Positions 35,181-43,140 of a stretch of 64,000 nucleotides of DNA are shown one piece after another. Source of the stretch: Anoxybacillus flavithermus. Its GTDB lineage: Bacteria; Bacillota; Bacilli; Bacillales; Anoxybacillaceae. The position numbers and the translations under genes are program-made. The stretch is taken from positions 186,001 through 250,000 of the forward strand of contig NZ_PEDM01000001.1 of NCBI RefSeq assembly GCF_002742685.1, read 5' to 3'. Under the pieces are notes generated by a model. The model saw nothing but the letters and a program-made list of their open reading frames with translations, made no database searches and was not told where the DNA came from. Position 1 is the stretch's first letter, and every line of letters begins with the position of its first letter.

Positions 35181-35600
35181 TTATTGTCGCTTTTCGTACA
35201 TCGAACGATTGAAACGCTTTAATATTTCGCGGCGCGTCACAATGCCTACAAAGTAGCCGTCATCGTTTTCGACGCAAACGAACGGATGGTCAATAAGCAA
35301 CTTTAACGCTTTTAAAAATGAATCGTTCACATGTAGACGCGGGATGTTGCGCTGCATCGCTTGTTCCACTTTCATCGTCTCTAATCGCTCAAATTCGATG
35401 CGCTCAATACCTAAAATCGCATCCATAATCATCGTCATACTAATGAGCCCTTGCAGTTTGTACGTCGTATCTAACACAGGAACAGCCGAATATCCTGTGC
35501 GTGTTAATACTAGTAATGCGTGTTGTAAATGATTCCCCACTTGCACATGCGCTACTTTATCGGACGGAATCATCAAGTCAATGAGCGGTGGTTGTTGCAT
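35181..35600 (-). CDS. ykuL: CBS-pair protein YkuL (CbpB type)
   Basis: A 139-residue protein with a single pair of CBS domains: PSDKVAHVQVGNHLQHALLV at the first, and MQRNIPRLHVNDSFLKAL at the second. Paired CBS domains bind adenine nucleotides; relatives of YkuL have been reported to bind c-di-AMP, which I mention as family knowledge. The ATG at 35600 is 7 bases after GGCGG; an earlier ATG at 35606 would leave no spacing. Monocistronic and divergent to the MazF-like gene. Confidence 0.85.
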   Translation of the reverse strand: MQQPPLIDLMIPSDKVAHVQVGNHLQHALLVLTRTGYSAVPVLDTTYKLQGLISMTMIMDAILGIERIEFERLETMKVEQAMQRNIPRLHVNDSFLKALKLLIDHPFVCVENDDGYFVGIVTRREILKRFNRSMYEKRQ

Positions 35601-35683
35601 CGTCATTCCGCCTTTCACAATATAATCCCCATTTGTCATTGTACCATGTTCAATTCGATATGGAAAAGCGAGAAGTGCATCGG

Positions 35684-35717
35684 ATATGATACAATAATAG
35701 ACGAAATGGTATCATAT
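35684..35717. promoter_or_regulatory. inverted repeat at the MazF-like gene promoter
   Basis: A perfect 9-bp inverted repeat, ATATGATAC and GTATCATAT, separated by 16 bases. The left arm overlaps the -10-like TACAAT and the right arm ends at the ribosome site of the toxin gene. It may be an autoregulatory operator or a 5' hairpin. Confidence 0.5.
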
Positions 35718-35731
35718 GGGAGGAGAAAATA

Positions 35732-36274
35732 ATGGAATCGGAAGCCGTAAAACGCGAGCGATTGCGCCTAAAAAAAGAAAACAAAAAAGGGAAGCTAAAT
35801 GAATGGCATGCGAAAAAAATAACATTAGCTAGCGAATGGATTGAAAACGAAACGACGCAAAAAAGTCGCCGAATCATCCGCGGTGGTGTGTATATGTGTG
35901 AACTAGGGGAAAATATCGGGACTGAACAAGGGGAATGCCGACCAGTCATTGTCGTATCTAATGATCAAATTAATCTTTCGTCAGGCAACGTTTCGATCGT
36001 CCCTTTAACGAAAAACTTAAAAAAGAAAGCGATTTTCAAAAACGGGGAAATCGTTACATGTTTAAATGAGCCACGGTATCACAGCCACTATTTTCTTTTT
36101 AAAAACAAATATCCATTTTTAGATTATGATTCAGCTGTTTTAGGAGAAGAAACAAAAACCGTAAGCAAAATTCGCTTGAAAGAACATAAAGGAAACATCG
36201 ACATGAAAGATATGGAAAAGATTATGATTCGTATTGAATGGGTTTTCGGACTTAGAAAAAGCTTAAAAAAATAA
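35732..36274 (+). CDS. MazF/PemK-like toxin with N-terminal extension
   Basis: A 180-residue protein. From residue 50 on it has the MazF/PemK fold: RGGVYMCELGENIGTEQGEC, then RPVIVVSND, SIVPLTKN, and a late SKIRL. These proteins are sequence-specific endoribonucleases. The first 50 residues are Lys/Glu-rich and helical (KRERLRLKKENKKGKLNEWH), an extension not seen in classic MazF. GGGAGGAG is 6 bases before the ATG. No antitoxin gene lies upstream or downstream; a hairpin-rich non-coding stretch follows instead. Confidence 0.8.
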   Translation: MESEAVKRERLRLKKENKKGKLNEWHAKKITLASEWIENETTQKSRRIIRGGVYMCELGENIGTEQGECRPVIVVSNDQINLSSGNVSIVPLTKNLKKKAIFKNGEIVTCLNEPRYHSHYFLFKNKYPFLDYDSAVLGEETKTVSKIRLKEHKGNIDMKDMEKIMIRIEWVFGLRKSLKK

Positions 36275-36283
36275 TAAATGGGC

Positions 36284-36313
36284 TTGACAGCCACTCGTAC
36301 GTCAAGATATATT
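36284..36313 (+). promoter_or_regulatory. promoter-like sequence 3' of the toxin gene
   Basis: TTGACA (perfect -35), 18 bases, TATATT starts 10 bases after the toxin stop codon. The predicted start near 36320 lies just before the first hairpin of the non-coding cluster. Confidence 0.55.
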
Positions 36314-36355
36314 TAAGGCAAACATATACATCGCCTGTCTCGTCACGGGCAAACC

Positions 36356-36376
36356 ACGTGATAAATCACGTTTTTT
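36356..36376 (+). terminator. terminator T1 of the hairpin array
   Basis: The 7-bp stem ACGTGAT/ATCACGT with loop AA is followed by TTTTTC. Confidence 0.8.
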
Positions 36377-36381
36377 CTCAC

Positions 36382-36405
36382 AAGGACCTGTCTGAAGGTC
36401 CTTTT
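36382..36405 (+). terminator. terminator T2 of the hairpin array
   Basis: The 7-bp stem AAGGACC/GGTCCTT around an 8-base loop is followed by TTTC. Confidence 0.75.
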
Positions 36406-36532
36406 CGCATATTTTATGCATAAAATGAGCGATATAAAAATAAACTGATCATACATCGCCTGTATTTGTCACAGGCAATTCATTCGCTATGTTAGCGAAG
36501 TCATCACTGCCTGTCTTGTCGCAGGCAACCTA

Positions 36533-36580
36533 GGGGCTATCTAATGAGCTTACTGCTCAATGAGTAGATAGCTCCTTTTC
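36533..36580 (+). terminator. terminator T3 of the hairpin array
   Basis: The 11-bp stem GGGGCTATCTA/TAGATAGCTCC (one G-T pair) with an inner stem TGAGC/GCTCA is followed by TTTTC. The T run is on the plus strand only, so it does not serve ykuJ. Confidence 0.75.
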
Positions 36581-36597
36581 ATATGCCTTTTGAACAA

Positions 36598-36837
36598 TTA
36601 ATTCAACAAATCGAAAATTTCAATGGCGATCATATCAATGTTGTCGAATTGATACGATTTCGGCTTTTCGCCTTTTTCGTACACTTCTAATACGAACGTG
36701 TTCGTTTTTTCATAATATGTCACGCTACATTTTTTTTCACCATTGATTTCAAAGTTACGTTGTGGCGCTTCGTTCGTTCCTGTTTTTTGTTCTTGTAAGC
36801 TAATTAAACGTTGAATAATGCCTAATAATTGCGACAT
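36598..36837 (-). CDS. ykuJ: YkuJ (DUF1797) small protein
   Basis: A 79-residue soluble protein beginning MSQLLGIIQRLISLQEQ and containing RNFEINGEKKCSVTYYEKTN and SYQFDNIDMIAIEIFDLLN, a close match to B. subtilis YkuJ in sequence and length. Function unknown. ATG at 36837 is preferred because AAAGGA lies 9 bases upstream; the ATG nine bases earlier would directly abut that site. It is transcribed toward the hairpin array. Confidence 0.9.
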   Translation of the reverse strand: MSQLLGIIQRLISLQEQKTGTNEAPQRNFEINGEKKCSVTYYEKTNTFVLEVYEKGEKPKSYQFDNIDMIAIEIFDLLN

Positions 36838-36916
36838 GACGTTCATTCCTTTCCGATACGTATTTCAACGACTATTCACTACTGTACCAAGTTTCGCGAA
36901 AAAAGTAAACAAAAAC

Positions 36917-36941
36917 GAAAGCCCACAAAAGCGGGCTTTTA
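36917..36941 (-). terminator. terminator after the 76-residue membrane protein gene
   Basis: The stem AAAGCCC/GGGCTTT is followed on the minus strand by CGTTTTG and covers the stop codon of the small membrane protein gene. Confidence 0.6.
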
Positions 36942-37169
36942 CGTTTGAATGGCAACGTATGCGATATACCCGAGCAAAAGAGCGACAAACACGATGTATG
37001 CAATAAAAATCGGATTGCGGACATACGGATGGGCAGCCACTTTTTCGCTGACGGGCGCATCGTATTCACCTTGCACTTTTTGTCGTTTTCCTACTTGATA
37101 CGTATAAACAAGTCCCCCGACTAATACCCCGCTAGCAACAAGTAAAAGCATCCAAGAAAATGTATCCAT
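36939..37169 (-). CDS. small membrane protein
   Basis: A 76-residue protein with two hydrophobic segments, one at the N-terminus (MDTFSWMLLLVASGVLVGGL) and one at the C-terminus (IFIAYIVFVALLLGYIAYVA), joined by a charged loop (VGKRQKVQGEYDAPVSEKVA). Both ends probably face the outside. I recognise no named family. The ATG at 37169 lies 7 bases after GAGGTG; a neighbouring ATG at 37172 is equally possible. It lies between ykuI and ykuJ. Confidence 0.7.
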   Translation of the reverse strand: MDTFSWMLLLVASGVLVGGLVYTYQVGKRQKVQGEYDAPVSEKVAAHPYVRNPIFIAYIVFVALLLGYIAYVAIQT

Positions 37170-37267
37170 CATCGCCCACCTCTCTAGGAAACGGTGCGCA
37201 AACATCGCCTTGTCGTGACACAACGTTTGCGCCTTATGCTTACTTTTCCACCGCGAACGATATTTTA

Positions 37268-38482
37268 TTACAGATGGGCGTTATGTTCAAATAAATATTC
37301 ATACGTTAAATCGATAAACAAATAATGATGTTCATCAATCGGATACGAGTATGTGCGAATCGTTTCACCTGTTTCAATGTCGCTGTACAAATCAGATAAA
37401 ATGCCTCGTTTGCGAGAACGCATGCGAATAATGTTTTCTAAAAAGTATGGACGCCAGCTCCAATTTTTCATTTCGTATTGCGGCTGTAATTCCCATATGT
37501 CTCCTTTTTTAAACATGTTCGCGGATTGTTGAAATCCGTCTTCATCGCATACGTAAATGCGAAAACTACAATCGCTTAAATGTTTGGCTAGGGCGGAAAT
37601 GAGTTCGTTAAACGATGAGGCTTTTTTATGTTTGGCGACGAGCTCGGATACGCGCGCTTGAAATTGTTCGGAAATATCGTATAACGTTTGCAGTTTCTTT
37701 TTTTCATGTTGAATGAACGTATGAAACTGATTGCGCAACGTTTCTTTTAATAAATGTGGCGGAAGAAATGACGGTGACGGTTCGTGCAAATAATAGCCTT
37801 GATAATACCTTCCGCCGTTTCGCCACGCATATTGAAGTTGAAAGGCGTTTTCTATCCCTTCATATAGAAGGGTCGCCCCAATTTTCCGCGCTAAAAGCGA
37901 AATGGAATAAAGCACATCATCGTACGATACCGCTGTCGCTGACGTGCGCAACGCACGCAAATCAATTTTTAATAAATCGGGTGCTAACAACCGAATGCGA
38001 TCTAAGTTGCTGCTTTCTTTCCCAATATTATCAACCGCAATTTGAATGCCGTATGTACGCAAATACGTCAATACGTGCCCGAGCTGTTGAATGTCGCCTT
38101 TAAAATGATGCTCGGTTATTTCAAGGACGACTTGGTTTAACTTCAGTCCTTTTTCTTTATATTGAAGAAGAAGTTGCAAAAACGATTCTCCCCGATCGAT
38201 CATTAACACGTTCGCATCACGATTAATGAAAATGAGCGATGCGGGCTGCTCGTGAACAAACTGTTCGAGCGCTTTTGTCGTTACCGCCAAGTCGACTTCC
38301 ATACGAAATTCTTCTGGGATCGTTTCATCGTGAAAAAATGGACCGAGGCTCATCACTTTATCAGCTTGTTGAAAGCGGCCGAGCACTTCATAACCAACAA
38401 TGCATTGCTCATCGGCGCTAAAAATCGGTTGGTAATGCGGAACGACTTGATCGATATGTGTTAAAATGTCTAGCGCATCCAA
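37268..38482 (-). CDS. ykuI: YkuI-type EAL domain protein, degenerate
   Basis: A 404-residue protein with an N-terminal EAL domain (residues about 1-245) and a C-terminal PAS-like YkuI_C domain (about 250-400). The EAL motif reads EVL (YEVLGRF), EITEH is present, but the catalytic DDFGTG loop reads DNIGKE. With that Asp replaced, c-di-GMP hydrolysis is unlikely; B. subtilis YkuI is known to bind c-di-GMP without clear activity. It is therefore probably a receptor. ATG at 38482. Synteny with ykuJ and fadH supports the assignment. Confidence 0.92.
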   Translation of the reverse strand: MDALDILTHIDQVVPHYQPIFSADEQCIVGYEVLGRFQQADKVMSLGPFFHDETIPEEFRMEVDLAVTTKALEQFVHEQPASLIFINRDANVLMIDRGESFLQLLLQYKEKGLKLNQVVLEITEHHFKGDIQQLGHVLTYLRTYGIQIAVDNIGKESSNLDRIRLLAPDLLKIDLRALRTSATAVSYDDVLYSISLLARKIGATLLYEGIENAFQLQYAWRNGGRYYQGYYLHEPSPSFLPPHLLKETLRNQFHTFIQHEKKKLQTLYDISEQFQARVSELVAKHKKASSFNELISALAKHLSDCSFRIYVCDEDGFQQSANMFKKGDIWELQPQYEMKNWSWRPYFLENIIRMRSRKRGILSDLYSDIETGETIRTYSYPIDEHHYLFIDLTYEYLFEHNAHL

Positions 38483-38579
38483 AACGACGCCTCCTCTCCC
38501 GTTTTTTCACCCATTATATCATAAGAAATGCGCATCATCGTACCATCAAATAAAAAAAGCGACGTCAAGAAACGTCGCA

Positions 38580-39335
38580 TTAAAACGGATGTTGATTGAG
38601 CCATTGACCGCCGTCAACGGTAATGCATTCGCCGTTAATGTAAGAAGCGGCATCGGAAAGTAAAAATGAGGCGACGCCGGCAATTTCCTCTGGTGTCCCG
38701 AAGCGACTGAGCGGTACGCTATCTTTCACGCGCTTTTCCATTTCTTCAGATAAAATAAGCTTTTCTGCTCCGCCTGTTCGCTCAATTGGTCCCGGGGCGA
38801 TGGCATTCACGCGAAAACCGTATTTTTTTCCCCATTCGACTGCTAACGTGCGCGTCATCGTGAGCACACCTGCTTTGGCGCACGCGGAGTGAATGACGCC
38901 TGCCCCCGCTCCCCAAGCGTATGTAGCCACAATATTAATGATTGACCCTTTTTGCCCTTTATTAATCCAATAGTTTCCAACTTCTCGACTACAATAAAAC
39001 GTGCCGTTTAGGACGATATCGATAACGCTATTCCAGCCGTTAATGGATAACTTTTCTGCTGGGCAAATAAAGTTGCCGGCAGCATTGTTGATTAACGCAT
39101 CAATTTTTCCGAAACGTTCATCCGTTTCTTTTACCATAGCAGCGACTAGTTCTGGTTGGCGGACGTCCATAACGATCGGCAACACGCTTCCCCCAATTTC
39201 TTTCGCTGCTTCTTCGAGCGCTTCTTTTCGTCTTCCTGTAATGACGACATGCGCTCCTTCATCCGCGAATCGCTTTGCCATATATTTCCCCATACCACTT
39301 GAACCGCCTGTCACAATAATAACTTTCCCGTTCAT
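38580..39335 (-). CDS. fadH: 2,4-dienoyl-CoA reductase FadH
   Basis: A 251-residue short-chain dehydrogenase (YkuF in B. subtilis) of fatty acid beta-oxidation that reduces 2,4-dienoyl-CoA with NADPH. Cofactor motif TGGSSGMGKYMAKRF, NNAAGNF, and the C-terminal HPF end are visible; the catalytic segment reads YAWGAGAGVIHSACAKAG, where the usual YxxxK Tyr is replaced (HSACAK), as in FadH-type SDRs. ATG at 39335. A FadR-type operator lies 17-34 bases upstream of the start. The next gene on the operon in B. subtilis, fadG, is missing. Confidence 0.9.
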   Translation of the reverse strand: MNGKVIIVTGGSSGMGKYMAKRFADEGAHVVITGRRKEALEEAAKEIGGSVLPIVMDVRQPELVAAMVKETDERFGKIDALINNAAGNFICPAEKLSINGWNSVIDIVLNGTFYCSREVGNYWINKGQKGSIINIVATYAWGAGAGVIHSACAKAGVLTMTRTLAVEWGKKYGFRVNAIAPGPIERTGGAEKLILSEEMEKRVKDSVPLSRFGTPEEIAGVASFLLSDAASYINGECITVDGGQWLNQHPF

Positions 39336-39351
39336 CTCTTCATCCCCTTTA

Positions 39352-39369
39352 TGAATGGTTATTCATTCA
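39352..39369 (-). promoter_or_regulatory. FadR-type operator upstream of fadH
   Basis: Minus strand TGAATGAATAACCATTCA matches the B. subtilis FadR consensus TGAATGAMTANTCATTCA with one mismatch. It sits just downstream of a -10-like TACAAT (spaced 17 bases from TTAAAA), a position for repression in the absence of acyl-CoA. Confidence 0.7.
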
Positions 39370-39480
39370 TTTTTATTGTACTATATATTTAGAAAATTTT
39401 TAATATTATTTTTACTATTTTTATGCACTTTTTTCTTTTATAATGAGTGAAGAACATTTTATGTATAAGGTTTGAAGCGA

Positions 39481-40329
39481 ATGAAACGACGAGATTTTTT
39501 GAAAACGTTTTTTTCTTTGTTCGTGAAAGGAACATTGCTTTCAACGGCAGGATATATGTATGCAACATATATTGAGCCGAGACAGTTGACGGTACGGCGT
39601 TATGAGATCGTGCATCCGCTTATTCCAAAAAGCTTTGATGGCTGTCGGCTTCTTCAATTTAGCGATGTGCATTTAGGGTATCATTATTCTGTTGACCATT
39701 TTCAACACGTCATCAAACGAATGAACGACCTTGATCCGCATCTCATTTGTTTTACAGGCGATTTGCTGGATAAACCGAATGAATACGAACATGGCGCTGC
39801 GATTACATCATTATTAGAAACGCTTCACGCTCCTCTTGGAAAATACTGTATTTACGGCAACCACGATCATGGCGGATACGGTACAGACATATATAAACGA
39901 ATGATGACAACGAGTGGATTTCGTTTGCTTGTAAACGAATGGGTTTCCGTCAAACAAGGGAACGAACAAATTGTCATTGCTGGGTTAGATGATTTTATGC
40001 TCGGTAAGCCAAATTTCGCAAAAACGGTGCGACATATACCGAAAGAAACGTATACAATTGCTTTAATTCATGAACCTGATCTTGTGACGCAAGCGAGCGT
40101 CTATCCGTTTCATCTTCAGCTTTCTGGTCATAGCCATGGCGGACAAATTCAACTGCCGTGGATCGGTCCGCTCGTTACTCCACCGTTAGCGAAACAATAC
40201 GTTGAAGGATTTTACGACGTCGAGCAGCTTACATTGTATGTCAATCGCGGACTTGGTACGACGCGCATGCCGTTTCGTTTTTTAACGCCACCAGAACTCA
40301 CATTGTTTACGTTAAAAGCCGGGTCATAA
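39481..40329 (+). CDS. ykuE: Tat-exported metallophosphoesterase YkuE
   Basis: A 282-residue calcineurin-like phosphoesterase. The twin-arginine signal reads MKRRDFLKTFFSLFVKG. The metal motifs are FSDVHLG, GDLLD, YGNHDH and SGHSHGGQ. B. subtilis YkuE is a Tat-dependent, cell wall-associated phosphoesterase, so the same location is expected. The ATG at 39481 lies 9 bases after AAGG; an in-frame TTG nine bases earlier would lengthen the N-region only slightly. It ends 6 bases inside the convergent crcB gene. Confidence 0.9.
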   Translation: MKRRDFLKTFFSLFVKGTLLSTAGYMYATYIEPRQLTVRRYEIVHPLIPKSFDGCRLLQFSDVHLGYHYSVDHFQHVIKRMNDLDPHLICFTGDLLDKPNEYEHGAAITSLLETLHAPLGKYCIYGNHDHGGYGTDIYKRMMTTSGFRLLVNEWVSVKQGNEQIVIAGLDDFMLGKPNFAKTVRHIPKETYTIALIHEPDLVTQASVYPFHLQLSGHSHGGQIQLPWIGPLVTPPLAKQYVEGFYDVEQLTLYVNRGLGTTRMPFRFLTPPELTLFTLKAGS

Positions 40330-40343
40330 CATAAACCCGGCTT
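40317..40343. terminator. bidirectional hairpin between ykuE and crcB
   Basis: The 8-9-bp stem AAGCCGGGT/ACCCGGCTT spans the overlapping ends of the convergent genes. Confidence 0.65.
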
Positions 40344-40656
40344 GAAATAGAAATATACTTCCAACGATCGAAGCCCCGATATAAAGAAGCGCTTCTTTAT
40401 ATTTTTTGCGCAATAGTAGTTGAATGGCTTCGACGCTAAATGTCGAAAACGTCGTAAACGCTCCGAAAAATCCGACCGTGACCCCAATCGATTGAACGTC
40501 GGACGAGAGCGCAAAACCGAGCCCAAATGAGCCGAGCCAATTTATGAGTAAAATGGAAAGTGGAACAGGTGACTGTTTCGTCCAACGCAAGAGCCATATG
40601 CCAAGCTTGTACCGAAACCAAGCACCTAACGCCCCACCAAGTGCTACATACATCAT
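40324..40656 (-). CDS. crcB: CrcB-family fluoride channel subunit (second copy)
   Basis: A 110-residue membrane protein with four segments, beginning MYVALGGALGAWFRYKLG and carrying GFFGAFTTFSTFSVE, the Fluc signature. Fluc proteins export fluoride as dual-topology or paired dimers. It starts inside the stop of the neighbouring crcB (4-base overlap). The two genes differ in sequence and would form a heterodimer, as in other bacilli. Last in the ppx-ppk-crcB-crcB run. Confidence 0.92.
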   Translation of the reverse strand: MMYVALGGALGAWFRYKLGIWLLRWTKQSPVPLSILLINWLGSFGLGFALSSDVQSIGVTVGFFGAFTTFSTFSVEAIQLLLRKKYKEALLYIGASIVGSIFLFQAGFML

Positions 40657-41039
40657 GACACTTCACCTACACCTCTTGCGCCCATTCGTTCACCGACATA
40701 TATACCCGCATAACAACAAAGCAAACCACCAACAAGAGATATAAGTACATATCCGCTCGCTAATGTAGCATGTGTATGCCATAGCGCAATCGTCTCTTTA
40801 CTAAACGTCGACATCGTCGTCAAACCGCCGCAAAATCCTGTACCGATCGCAAGCCGCAACCATTCAGCCATTTTCCGTTTTCCGACGTAGGACGTCAGCG
40901 CACCAAGCAAAAACGAACCGATGTAATTGACCGTTAACGTTCCCCATGGAAATGTGAGAAACGGAAAGATAAGCGCGACGCCGTATCGACATAGCGCTCC
41001 TAACGCTCCGCCAAAAGCGACTGCTCTACTTTCTTTCAT
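40653..41039 (-). CDS. crcB: CrcB-family fluoride channel subunit (first copy)
   Basis: A 128-residue four-segment membrane protein that begins MKESRAVAFGGALGALCRYG and carries GFCGGLTTMSTFSKE, the Fluc signature. It forms with the adjacent gene a two-subunit fluoride exporter. ATG at 41039 lies 11 bases after the ppk stop, so it belongs to the ppx-ppk transcript. I see no fluoride riboswitch in front of it; there is no room for one. Confidence 0.92.
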   Translation of the reverse strand: MKESRAVAFGGALGALCRYGVALIFPFLTFPWGTLTVNYIGSFLLGALTSYVGKRKMAEWLRLAIGTGFCGGLTTMSTFSKETIALWHTHATLASGYVLISLVGGLLCCYAGIYVGERMGARGVGEVS

Positions 41040-41050
41040 TCAATCATCTC

Positions 41051-43138
41051 CTACTCTTCATCATCTGCGACATCATACGCCATTTGAAATAATATCATTT
41101 GGCTATCGACTTCTTCTTCTCCTTCTTTGCGTTTTACATAATGATATTCCCCATGTTCGTTTTGTTCACGTGCTTTGACGTTATCTGCAAGCAAAATGTG
41201 CAACACTTCAATGAGCCGCTCTTTTAATTGTTGTCGGAAAATCGGGAACAAAATTTCAATACGTCGATCCATATTGCGTGTCATCCAATCGGCAGACGAT
41301 AAGAAGACGCGTTCTTTTCCATGATGGTGAAAATAATAGACACGACTATGTTCTAAAAAGCGGCCGACAATGCTGCGAACGCGAATATTTTCACTTACGC
41401 CTTCAATTTGTGGACGTAAGCAACAAATGCCGCGCACAATTAAATCAATTTTTACGCCTGCTTGCGACGCTTCATATAGCTTCATGATCAACTGTTTATC
41501 TGTGAGCGAGTTCATTTTCGCAATGATGCGACCGTCACCGTATTGTTTATGGTAACGAATTTCTTCATCAATGAGCTGTAAAAATTGTTGCCGTAAATCA
41601 AACGGAGCGACAACTAAATGATGAAACGGTGGCTTTTCCATATAACCGCTTAAGTAATTGAAAAAGTTTGTCGCATCTTCCCCAAATTGCTCGTTCGCCG
41701 TAATAAAGCCGAAGTCCGTATACACTTTCGCAGTGGCGTCGTTATAATTGCCTGTGCCTAAATGAACGAACCGCTCAATTTTTCCTTGTTTTTGCCGAAC
41801 GATTAATGTAATTTTACTATGTGTTTTTAAATGCGTCATGCCGTAAATGACATGGCATCCAGCTTTTTCAAGCTCCTTCGCCCATTGCACGTTATTTTCT
41901 TCATCAAACCGCGCTTTTAATTCGACAAGAACAGTTACTTGTTTGCCGTTTTCCGCCGCCCGTTTTAACGCTTCAATAATCGGGGAGTCTCCGCTGACGC
42001 GATACAGTGTTTGTTTAATCGCTAACACATCTGGGTCATCGGCCGCATCGGAAATAAAATCAATGACCGGCTCAAACGATTCATATGGATGATGAAACAA
42101 TAAATCGTGCTCTTTCGCTTTTTCAAATATGTCTTCGTCATCATCTAAATCTTTTGGTGGTTGCGGAATGAGTGTTTGAAACACAAGATGTTCTTTAGAG
42201 CGTGCTACTTCATGATAAAACGAAAATAAAAACGTTAAATCAATTGGCCCGTCGATTTTGTATACATCTTTTTCATGAATTTCTAGCTCATCTAATAAGT
42301 AATCGAGCACCCACTCGTCAAATCCTTTTTTACTCATTTCAAGCCGAATGGCCGCGCCCCACTTTCGCTTTTTTAACTCTTTTTCAATTTCTTTTAATAA
42401 ATCGCGCGCCCCTTCTTCATGAATCGTTAAATCGGCGTTGCGTGTAATGCGAAATTGCGTCACAGATGAAACGATGTAACCTTTAAATAACGTATGAATA
42501 AATGCCGTAATGACATCTTCTAATAACGCATAAGCGTGTGTGTCGTTATGTGTCGGTAAAAGAATAAAGCGACTTAATACGGACGGTACTTGTACAATCG
42601 CCAATTTTTTTCGATCGTCGTCCTCTTCTTCATCATCTTCAAGGACGATTGCTAAATTTAAGCTTTTGTTTAACAACATCGGAAACGGGCGATACGCATC
42701 GACCGCCATCGGCGTTAATACAGGAAAAATATTTTTCATAAAATATGATTGTAAATATTGTGTTTGTTCATCGTTCCATTCATGTGGCGCAAGCACATAT
42801 ACCCCTTCTGTCTGCAACATCGGCAATAACGTTCGATTGTACATGTCATACTGCCATTTCACAAGTTCATGCGTTTTTTTTGCAATTTTTTTCAACTGTT
42901 CTTTCGGCGTTAATCCTGCTTTATTTTCTGGCTTGTTAAAACCGGCTTTCACTTGATCTTTTAAGCCGGCTACGCGTACCATAAAAAATTCATCTAAATT
43001 CGAGCTAAAGATCGCTAAAAATTTCAATCGTTCTAATAGCGGATTGCGTTCGTCCATCGCCTCTTGCAAAACGCGTTCGTTAAACGCAAGCCAACTTAAT
43101 TCGCGGTTGTTGTAATAACGCGGATGGCTTAAATCCAT
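41051..43138 (-). CDS. ppk: polyphosphate kinase
   Basis: A 695-residue PPK1 enzyme that reversibly builds polyphosphate from ATP on the membrane. It starts HPRYYNNRELSWLAFNERVL, the N-domain signature. The autophosphorylated His lies in the MTHLKTHSKITLI region and the second conserved His near GTGNYNDATA. The four-domain length is normal. ATG at 43138, preceded by GGAGGG and two bases after the ppx stop. Paired with ppx upstream and crcB genes downstream. Confidence 0.95.
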   Translation of the reverse strand: MDLSHPRYYNNRELSWLAFNERVLQEAMDERNPLLERLKFLAIFSSNLDEFFMVRVAGLKDQVKAGFNKPENKAGLTPKEQLKKIAKKTHELVKWQYDMYNRTLLPMLQTEGVYVLAPHEWNDEQTQYLQSYFMKNIFPVLTPMAVDAYRPFPMLLNKSLNLAIVLEDDEEEDDDRKKLAIVQVPSVLSRFILLPTHNDTHAYALLEDVITAFIHTLFKGYIVSSVTQFRITRNADLTIHEEGARDLLKEIEKELKKRKWGAAIRLEMSKKGFDEWVLDYLLDELEIHEKDVYKIDGPIDLTFLFSFYHEVARSKEHLVFQTLIPQPPKDLDDDEDIFEKAKEHDLLFHHPYESFEPVIDFISDAADDPDVLAIKQTLYRVSGDSPIIEALKRAAENGKQVTVLVELKARFDEENNVQWAKELEKAGCHVIYGMTHLKTHSKITLIVRQKQGKIERFVHLGTGNYNDATAKVYTDFGFITANEQFGEDATNFFNYLSGYMEKPPFHHLVVAPFDLRQQFLQLIDEEIRYHKQYGDGRIIAKMNSLTDKQLIMKLYEASQAGVKIDLIVRGICCLRPQIEGVSENIRVRSIVGRFLEHSRVYYFHHHGKERVFLSSADWMTRNMDRRIEILFPIFRQQLKERLIEVLHILLADNVKAREQNEHGEYHYVKRKEGEEEVDSQMILFQMAYDVADDEE

Positions 43139-43140
43139 CT

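Larger units (their letters stand above)
36320..36580 (+). ncRNA. predicted hairpin-array RNA downstream of the MazF-like gene
   Basis: A gene-free stretch with three copies of one hairpin: GCCTGT-CTCGTC-ACGGGC at 36333-36350, GCCTGT-ATTTGTC-ACAGGC at 36458-36476 and GCCTGT-CTTGTC-GCAGGC at 36509-36526. Stem changes are compensatory and all loops end GTC. The first and third copies are followed by AAACC or AACC and a terminator. Depending on which terminator acts, transcripts of about 55, 85 or 260 nt are expected. No open frame of note. Role unknown; an RNA antitoxin or sRNA is possible. Confidence 0.5.

Noticed and set aside
36333-36526. Possible CRISPR array in the three hairpin repeats
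   Set aside because: Only three copies with unequal gaps of about 125 and 50 bases, variable loops and no cas genes. The copies are RNA-like hairpins next to terminators.
36333-36526. Guanidine-II or other known riboswitch
   Set aside because: The minus-strand loops contain ACGA in one copy only, and the required paired ACGR loops are missing in the others. No downstream gene on the plus strand would be controlled.
40200-40740. Fluoride riboswitch for crcB
   Set aside because: Only 11 bases separate ppk from the first crcB, so there is no leader to hold one.
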